Positions 6,558-12,010 of a stretch of DNA of 19,367 nucleotides are shown here, in pieces. Both the position numbers and the translations under genes were made by a program. The first letter of the stretch is position 1, and every line of letters begins with the position of its first letter. The stretch covers positions 1-19,367 of the forward strand of contig JBBPZY010000047.1 in the NCBI GenBank assembly GCA_038276315.1. The letters run 5' to 3'. The notes under the pieces are model-generated. The model was not told the DNA's origin and did not search any database. It saw nothing but the letters and a program-made list of their open reading frames with translations. This DNA comes from GCA-003244245 sp038276315. GTDB taxonomy: Bacteria > Actinomycetota > Actinomycetes > Mycobacteriales > Pseudonocardiaceae.

Positions 6558-7949
6558 GTGTCATTGGCGATGACTGAACAGTCGATACATCACGGGGATG
6601 CCGCGCTGGCCGCCCTTCGGGCCGTCGAGACCGATCTGGACCGTCGTTGGCCGGAGAGCCGGATCGAACCATCGCTGGTTCGGATCGCGGCGCTGGTAGA
6701 TCTGCTCGGCTCGCCGCAGCGCTGTTACCCAGTGCTGCACATTGCTGGCACGAATGGCAAGACATCGGTGGCCAGGATGTTGGATGCGCTGTTATCCGGC
6801 ATGGGGCTACGGGTGGGTCGCTACACCAGTCCGCACCTGCAGCGGGTCACCGAGCGGATTAGTGTGGATGGGACGCCGATCAGTCCGGAGCGCTACGTCG
6901 AGGCCTATCACGATATCGAGCCCTACGTCGCGCTGGTCGACGCCGGATCGTCGGTCCCGATGAGCAAGTTCGAGGTGCTGACCGGGATGGCATTCGCGAC
7001 CTTCGCCGACACACCGGTGGACGCCGCCGTGGTGGAGGTCGGTCTCGGAGGAAGCTGGGATGCCACCAACGTCGCCGACGCCATGGTGGCGGCGGTCACT
7101 CCGGTCGCCGTGGATCACGTCAACTATCTGGGCAGCGACATCGAGGCCATCGCCGCGGAGAAAGCCGGAATCATCAAGCCCGGGTCGGTGGCGGTGCTGG
7201 CACAGCAGCCGCCCGAGGCGGCTCGGGTGCTCGCGGCCCGCAGCATCGGGGTTGACGCGACGGTGGCACGAGAGGGCATGGAATTCGGCGTGCTGCAGCG
7301 CGATATCGCCGTCGGCGGTCAGCAGCTGAAGCTGCAAGGTCTCGGCGGGGTGTACGACCAGGTCTTTGTTCCACTGCACGGCGCGCATCAGTCCCGCAAC
7401 GCCGCGCTCGCGCTGGCCGCTGCCGAGGTGTTCTTCGGTGCGGGCGCCAACTCGTCGCTGGACATCGACGCGGTGCGCGGCGCCTTCGCCAGGGTGACCG
7501 GCCCGGGACGGCTGGAGCGGGTCCGCACGGCGCCCTCAGTTTTCCTCGACGGGGCGCACAATCCGCACGGGGCACGTGCTCTGGCGGCTGCGCTGCGCGA
7601 GGATTTCAGCTTCAGCAGACTGGTCGCCGTCGTCGGGGTGATGCGCGACAAGGACATCCGTGGAATCCTCGCAGAGCTCGAGCCGGTGATCGACGAAGTC
7701 GTGGTCACCGTCAGTAGCTCTTCTCGCGCGATGGATGTCAACGACCTCGCCGAGGCTGCTCAAGACGTCTTCGGCGAATCTCGGCTGCGGGTGCAACGTC
7801 GGTTGCCAGACGCGATCGAGGCGGCGATCGCCTCGGCCGCTGACGTAGCTACTGATCCCGACCGCATCTCGGGCGCTGGCGTCGTGGTCACCGGCTCGGT
7901 GGCGATGGTCGGTGAGGCACGCACCCTGTTCGGCCGCGAACCGCAGTGA
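6558..7949 (+). CDS. folC: Bifunctional folylpolyglutamate / dihydrofolate synthase
   Basis: Mur-ligase-family enzyme that adds glutamate to dihydropteroate and to folates, in cytosolic one-carbon metabolism. The protein has 463 residues. The ATP loop is HIAGTNGKTS (61-70), followed by YTSPHL (89-94), EVGLGGSWDATN (160-171), HVNYLG and, in the C-terminal domain, FLDGAHNPHG. In the GLGG motif Ser166 stands where Arg is usual in relatives I recall. Start GTG 6558 lacks a strong Shine-Dalgarno sequence; ATG 6570 is an in-frame alternative. The gene lies only 24 bases after clpX, without the valS often found between them. It overlaps the next gene by 4 bases. Confidence 0.95.
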   Translation: MSLAMTEQSIHHGDAALAALRAVETDLDRRWPESRIEPSLVRIAALVDLLGSPQRCYPVLHIAGTNGKTSVARMLDALLSGMGLRVGRYTSPHLQRVTERISVDGTPISPERYVEAYHDIEPYVALVDAGSSVPMSKFEVLTGMAFATFADTPVDAAVVEVGLGGSWDATNVADAMVAAVTPVAVDHVNYLGSDIEAIAAEKAGIIKPGSVAVLAQQPPEAARVLAARSIGVDATVAREGMEFGVLQRDIAVGGQQLKLQGLGGVYDQVFVPLHGAHQSRNAALALAAAEVFFGAGANSSLDIDAVRGAFARVTGPGRLERVRTAPSVFLDGAHNPHGARALAAALREDFSFSRLVAVVGVMRDKDIRGILAELEPVIDEVVVTVSSSSRAMDVNDLAEAAQDVFGESRLRVQRRLPDAIEAAIASAADVATDPDRISGAGVVVTGSVAMVGEARTLFGREPQ

Positions 7950-8326
7950 GCGACCCGCCGGTCCAGGCAGATCCGCTGCGCGGATTGCGCGGCATCTTCG
8001 CGGGAACCCTGGTGATGGAGGCGATCGTCGTCGGGCTCGCCCTCCTCGTCGTCAACCGGATCGGTGCGGGCTTGGGTGCCCCGGCCGGCTGGTATACCGC
8101 TGCCCTTGCGCTGGCGATGGTCGTCGCGGCGTTCACTCAGCGCCGCTCGTGGGGGTTGGGATTAGCCCTGGCGTTGCAGGTCGCGATGGTCATCGGGTGG
8201 TTCGCCAGCCCAGCTTTGGGTGCCCTCGGTTTACTGTTCTTGCTGGTGTGGGGCTTCCTGCTGTACGTGCGCTGGGCGGTGGCGCGGCGGCAGCGACTAC
8301 CCGCCGGGGATGGCGGTAAGAATTAG
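7946..8326 (+). CDS. DUF4233 small integral membrane protein
   Basis: A 126-residue membrane protein of unknown function, DUF4233-like by position and character. Four hydrophobic segments lie at about residues 17-40, 48-63, 69-88 and 90-110, with an arginine-rich C-terminal end (VARRQRLPAG). The GTG start overlaps the folC stop as GTGA, so the two are translationally coupled. The same small gene lies between folC and ndk in mycobacteria and Streptomyces, and that conserved linkage is the main clue. No catalytic motif is visible. Confidence 0.85.
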   Translation: MSDPPVQADPLRGLRGIFAGTLVMEAIVVGLALLVVNRIGAGLGAPAGWYTAALALAMVVAAFTQRRSWGLGLALALQVAMVIGWFASPALGALGLLFLLVWGFLLYVRWAVARRQRLPAGDGGKN

Positions 8327-8340
8327 TGGGGACGGGTCGC

Positions 8341-8346
8341 TAGGCT
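8341..8346 (+). promoter_or_regulatory. Candidate -10 element for ndk
   Basis: TAGGCT, the same hexamer as before tRNA-Pro and proA, lies 45 bases before the ndk start, in the context GTCGCTAGGCTCC. No clear -35 is seen. It would give ndk its own transcript in addition to read-through from folC. Confidence 0.3.
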
Positions 8347-8391
8347 CCTCGCGTCCCATCACCCTTGTCATCCTGAGGAGAACGAGCTGCC

Positions 8392-8802
8392 GTGAGTGAG
8401 CGCACCCTGGTCCTAATCAAGCCCGACGGCGTCGGCCGTGGCCTGGTCGGCGAGATTATCGCCAGGATCGAACACAAGGGCTTGACGCTGGCCGCGTTAG
8501 AACTGCGCATGGTCCCGCACGACTTGGCCGAGCAGCACTACGCCGAACACATGGACCGGCCGTTCTTCGGTTCGTTGCTGGAGTTCATCACCTCCGCGCC
8601 GGTGGTGGCCGCCGTGGTGCAGGGGGAGCGGGCGGTGGCGGCGTTCCGGCAGCTCGCCGGTGGCACCGACCCGGTGGAGAAAGCCGTCCCGGGCTCGATC
8701 CGCGGTGATCTCGCGCTGGAGACCCAGTCGAACCTGGTGCACGGGTCGGACTCGATCGACTCCGCCAAGCGCGAGATCGCACTGTGGTTCCCCGAGCTGT
8801 AG
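8392..8802 (+). CDS. ndk: Nucleoside diphosphate kinase
   Basis: Transfers the terminal phosphate of ATP to nucleoside diphosphates through a phosphohistidine, balancing NTP and dNTP pools in the cytosol. The protein has 136 residues, the normal length. It begins MSERTLVLIKPDGVGRG. The active-site histidine is His117 in NLVHGSDS. Start GTG 8392 has GAGGAG (8375-8380) upstream. In many actinobacteria mre cell-shape genes follow; here the next gene is the radical SAM protein, after 60 bases. Confidence 0.98.
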   Translation: MSERTLVLIKPDGVGRGLVGEIIARIEHKGLTLAALELRMVPHDLAEQHYAEHMDRPFFGSLLEFITSAPVVAAVVQGERAVAAFRQLAGGTDPVEKAVPGSIRGDLALETQSNLVHGSDSIDSAKREIALWFPEL

Positions 8803-8849
8803 CGCGCTGGTGATGCGGCCGGGTGCGCGGTACTTCAAAGGCGGCCGAC

Positions 8850-8855
8850 TACGCT
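8850..8855 (+). promoter_or_regulatory. Candidate -10 element, leaderless start of radical SAM gene
   Basis: TACGCT ends 7 bases before ATG 8863, which would put the transcription start at or next to the A of the ATG. No Shine-Dalgarno sequence is seen before this start, consistent with a leaderless mRNA of the kind common in actinobacteria. No clear -35. Confidence 0.35.
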
Positions 8856-8862
8856 GACCGGT

Positions 8863-10803
8863 ATGTCTGTGACCTCGGTGTTCGAGCAGCTCGAGACACT
8901 GCTACCCCGGGTCTCCAAGCCGGTGCAGTACGTCGGAGGAGAACTCAACGCCACGGTGAAGGATTGGGACACCACCACGGTGCGCTGGGCGTTGATGTAC
9001 CCCGACGCCTACGAGGTCGGGCTCCCCAACCAGGGGATCATGATCCTCTACGAGGTGCTCAACGAGCAGCCTGACGTGCTCGCTGAGCGCACCTACGCGG
9101 TCTGGCCGGATCTCGAGGTGCTGATGCGTGAGCACGGCGTCCCACAGTTCACCGTGGACTCGCACCGCCCGGTGGGGGCCTTCGACCTGCTCGGGGTCTC
9201 CTTCGCCACCGAGCTCGGCTACACCAACCTGCTCACCGCGCTGGACCTCGCCGGCATTCCCCTGCACGCGACGCAGCGGACTGACGACCATCCCGTCGTC
9301 ATCGCCGGGGGCCACGCCGCGTTCAACCCGGAGCCGATCGCCGACTTCATCGACGCCGCCGTGGTGGGCGACGGCGAGGAAGCGGTCCTCGAGATCACCG
9401 CGATCGTGCGGGACTGGAAGGCGCACGGATGTCCCGGCGGCCGGCAGGAACTGCTCGGCAGGCTGTCCACCATCGACGGCGTCTACCTGCCGAGCTGCTA
9501 TGACGTCAGCTACCTTCCCGACGGTCGGATCGCGGAGGTGGCCCGCAATACCCAACGTGCTGCGCAGCGGGTAGCCAAACGCACCACCATGGACCTCGAC
9601 GAATGGCCTTACCCGAAGCAGCCGCTGGTACCGATCGCGGAGAGTGTGCACGAGCGGATGAGCGTGGAGATCTTCCGCGGCTGCACCCGTGGGTGCCGGT
9701 TCTGCCAGGCTGGAATGATCACCCGTCCGGTGCGGGAACGGTCGATCCAAGGTATCGGCGAGATGGTCGAGCGTGGCCTGGCGGCCAGCGGGTTCAACGA
9801 GGTCGGCTTGCTGTCACTGTCCAGCGCGGACCACTCGGAGATCCGGGAGATAACTAAGGGTCTGGCCGACCAGTATGAGGGGACCAGCACCGGACTGAGC
9901 CTGCCCTCGACCCGAGTGGACGCCTTCAACATCGACCTTGCCAACGAGATCTCCCGCAACGGTCGTCGCTCCGGCTTGACATTCGCCCCCGAGGGCGGCT
10001 CCGAACGGATCCGCCGAGTGATAAACAAGATGGTGTCGGAGGAGGACCTGATCCGCACCGTCTCCACTGCGTTCGGCGCGGGCTGGCGGCAGGTGAAGCT
10101 GTACTTCATGTGCGGGCTGCCCACCGAGACTGACGATGACGTGCTGGAGATCGCCCATATGGCGCATCGGGTGATCCGGGCCGGCCGGGAGGCCAGCGGC
10201 AGCAAGGACATTCGGTGCACGATCTCGATCGGCGCCTTCGTGCCCAAGCCGCACACCCCGTTTCAATGGGCTGCTCAGGAGCATCCCGACGTCGTCGATC
10301 AGCGGTTACGAAAGCTGCGAACCGAAATCAACTCCGATCGCAAGCTCGGCCGTAACGTCGGCATGCGTTACCACGACGGCAAACCGTCGCTGATCGAGGG
10401 GCTGCTGTCGCGCGGGGACCGGCGGGTCGGCCGGGTGATCGAACGGGTGTGGCGCGACGGTGGCAGGTTCGACGGCTGGAGCGAACACTTCCGCTACGAT
10501 CGGTGGGTCGCGGCGTGCGCAGCCGAACTGGCACCACTGGGCGTGTCCCTGGAGTGGTTCACCATCCGCGAGCGCGGTTTCGACGAGGTCCTGCCCTGGG
10601 ATCACCTGGATTCCGGCTTGGACCGAGACTGGCTCTGGGACGACTGGCAGGATGCGCTATCCGGCCGTGAGCAGGACGACTGCCGGTGGACTCCGTGCTT
10701 CGACTGCGGGGTCTGCCCGTCGCTGGGCACCGATATCCAGGTCGGGTCCAGTGGCCGGCAGCTGCTACCGCTGCGTCCGGTAGCCGCGAACGACGGCCGC
10801 TGA
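8863..10803 (+). CDS. TIGR03960-type B12-binding-domain radical SAM protein
   Basis: A 646-residue protein of the TIGR03960 family, whose reaction is, to my knowledge, unknown. The N-terminal third resembles a B12-binding fold (DLLGVSFATELGYTNL, then IAGGHAAFNPEPIADFID and GDGEEAVLEI). The radical SAM core follows with the 4Fe-4S motif Cys274-x3-Cys278-x2-Cys281 (GCTRGCRFCQAGMI). A second cysteine cluster (Cys607, Cys612, Cys615, Cys618, in TPCFDCGVCPSLGTDIQVG) lies near the C-terminus and may hold another metal site. It is normally paired with a TIGR03936 protein, sometimes fused to it, and often lies near rne; the partner here begins 249 bases downstream. By context an RNA-linked role is possible, but that is inference. 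Confidence 0.93.
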   Translation: MSVTSVFEQLETLLPRVSKPVQYVGGELNATVKDWDTTTVRWALMYPDAYEVGLPNQGIMILYEVLNEQPDVLAERTYAVWPDLEVLMREHGVPQFTVDSHRPVGAFDLLGVSFATELGYTNLLTALDLAGIPLHATQRTDDHPVVIAGGHAAFNPEPIADFIDAAVVGDGEEAVLEITAIVRDWKAHGCPGGRQELLGRLSTIDGVYLPSCYDVSYLPDGRIAEVARNTQRAAQRVAKRTTMDLDEWPYPKQPLVPIAESVHERMSVEIFRGCTRGCRFCQAGMITRPVRERSIQGIGEMVERGLAASGFNEVGLLSLSSADHSEIREITKGLADQYEGTSTGLSLPSTRVDAFNIDLANEISRNGRRSGLTFAPEGGSERIRRVINKMVSEEDLIRTVSTAFGAGWRQVKLYFMCGLPTETDDDVLEIAHMAHRVIRAGREASGSKDIRCTISIGAFVPKPHTPFQWAAQEHPDVVDQRLRKLRTEINSDRKLGRNVGMRYHDGKPSLIEGLLSRGDRRVGRVIERVWRDGGRFDGWSEHFRYDRWVAACAAELAPLGVSLEWFTIRERGFDEVLPWDHLDSGLDRDWLWDDWQDALSGREQDDCRWTPCFDCGVCPSLGTDIQVGSSGRQLLPLRPVAANDGR

Positions 10804-10956
10804 GTCGGGTCCACCAGACGCGGGTTGCGTGGTCACCGCCGCCAGCGCGTCGACGAGGCCGTGGCCGTAGAACGCGTTACCGGCACACGCGGCGGCCAAG
10901 TCATCGCGGTCAACGCGGCCCGCTGAGCCCGGCAGCGGGCCGGCCTGGTCGCGCAG
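10765..10956 (-). pseudogene. Relic resembling a subtilase (S8 peptidase) C-terminus
   Basis: The minus strand between the two radical SAM partners encodes RDQAGPLPGSAGRVDRDDLA and then GNAFYGHGLVDALAAVTTQP (GHGLVDAL at about 10866-10843). This looks like the final helix region of subtilisin-family peptidases, where Y/FGHGxVDALxAV is common. The frame ends at a stop at 10765-10767, inside the 3' end of the upstream gene. Further upstream in the relic (10957-11052) the reading loses similarity and no catalytic Asp, His or Ser motif is present. I take it as the tail of a decayed gene. Chance resemblance in a short high-GC frame remains possible. Confidence 0.4.
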
Positions 10957-10997
10957 CAGGGGTGGCCAGCAAGGCGCCCAGCACGGGAGCCAAGGGG

Positions 10998-11041
10998 TCG
11001 TGAGTGGCATTAAGTGCCATGACACTGTCACCCACGCACGA
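10998..11041 (+). repeat. 44-base structured dispersed repeat, copy A
   Basis: It starts TCGTGAGTGGCATT and ends CCCACGCACGA. Outer arms (first and last 9 bases) are inverted with one mismatch. Inside are GGCA/TGCC around TTAAG and the dyad TGACA-C-TGTCA (11020-11030). It matches the reverse complement of 18165-18208 at 36 of 44 positions without gaps. It ends 11 bases before the ATG of the TIGR03936 gene and abuts that gene's ribosome-binding site. Confidence 0.8.
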
Positions 11042-11052
11042 GAGGTACTCAC

Positions 11053-11880
11053 ATGAGCCCTAACCCATCCGCCGCGCCGGTCTGCAAGGTGCGGCTGTGC
11101 TACGCCAAGCGCGGCAAGCTGCGCTTCACCTCACACCGTGACGTCGCCCGGGCCTTCGAGCGGGCAGTACGGCGGGCCGGCCTCCCGATGGCGTATTCGC
11201 AGGGTTATCACCCGCATCCGAAAATATCCTGGGTAGGCGCAGCGCCCACCGGAGCGGCCAGTGAGGCGGAGTACGTCGAGATCGGGCTCGTGAAGCACCT
11301 CGATCCCGAGATGGTTCGTGCCCAGCTCGACGCGGCTCTGCCCGATGGGCTGGCCGTGCTTGAGGGCGTGTTGGCGGGCCCTGGCGCACTTGCCGAACGA
11401 ATCGATGCCAGCGCCTGGCGCATCGAGGTTCGTGGAGTGGACGCAGCCCAGCTCCGCAAGGCGGTAGACCTGCTGCTCGCAGCCCCGACGTTACTCGTCG
11501 AACGCCTCACCAAAGACGGCCTGCGGTCGCTCGACGCGCGGGCGGCGATCGCCTCACTGGCAGTGCAGGATGCTCCAACGGTGCTGCCTGAACCCGATCA
11601 GCTTGGCCGGTGTGGGATACTCATGGCGGTCGTGCGACAGGTCAGTCCTGCAGTACGACCCGACGATGTGCTGAGCGCGCTCGGCGCCGTCGCCGGACTT
11701 CCGTCGTCGGTGCTCGTGAAAGCGATCCGGACTGCGCAAGGCCGGCTTGACGACGACGGGGGTCTCGTCGATCCGCTCGCTGCGGACCGGGCATCTGCCC
11801 GGACGGCTGTGGTCGGGAAAGCTTTGGCGCAGTTCGACGATGGGTCGCATCAGCTCGACGTCGCGGGACACACCGGCTGA
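11053..11880 (+). CDS. TIGR03936 / DUF2344 radical SAM-linked protein
   Basis: A 275-residue protein of the TIGR03936 (DUF2344) family, the constant partner of the TIGR03960 radical SAM protein; its function is unknown to me. The conserved N-terminus is present: VRLCYAKRGKLRFTSHRDV, then FERAVRRAGLPMAYSQGYHP and HPKISW. ATG 11053 follows GAGAGG (11040-11045) at a normal distance. There are no signal peptide or membrane segments. In many genomes the gene closely follows or is fused to its partner; here a 249-base gap with a relic and a repeat intervenes. rne starts 130 bases downstream, and the neighbourhood is the best functional clue. Confidence 0.9.
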   Translation: MSPNPSAAPVCKVRLCYAKRGKLRFTSHRDVARAFERAVRRAGLPMAYSQGYHPHPKISWVGAAPTGAASEAEYVEIGLVKHLDPEMVRAQLDAALPDGLAVLEGVLAGPGALAERIDASAWRIEVRGVDAAQLRKAVDLLLAAPTLLVERLTKDGLRSLDARAAIASLAVQDAPTVLPEPDQLGRCGILMAVVRQVSPAVRPDDVLSALGAVAGLPSSVLVKAIRTAQGRLDDDGGLVDPLAADRASARTAVVGKALAQFDDGSHQLDVAGHTG

Positions 11881-11953
11881 CCGCTCCGGACCGCGGAGCT
11901 GCCGGTGCTTGACAGGATTGCCGTCGCCGACCTCGGCGACGGATGACGCGCAG

Positions 11954-12006
11954 AGCCCCTGTGCGGTCGCGTTCCCACCGTGGGACGCGCCCGGGGGCTG
12001 GAGGAG
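11954..12006 (+). promoter_or_regulatory. Structured 5' UTR hairpin before rne, touching the RBS
   Basis: An inner stem CGCGT-(T)-CCC pairs with GGGACGCG (11968-11976 and 11982-11989) around a 5-base loop. An outer stem AGCCCC (11954-11959) pairs with GGGGCT (11994-11999). The ribosome-binding site GGAGGAG (12000-12006) begins on the next base. E. coli rne is autoregulated through 5' UTR hairpins; whether this one acts similarly is inference. Confidence 0.45.
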
Positions 12007-12010
12007 TTGA

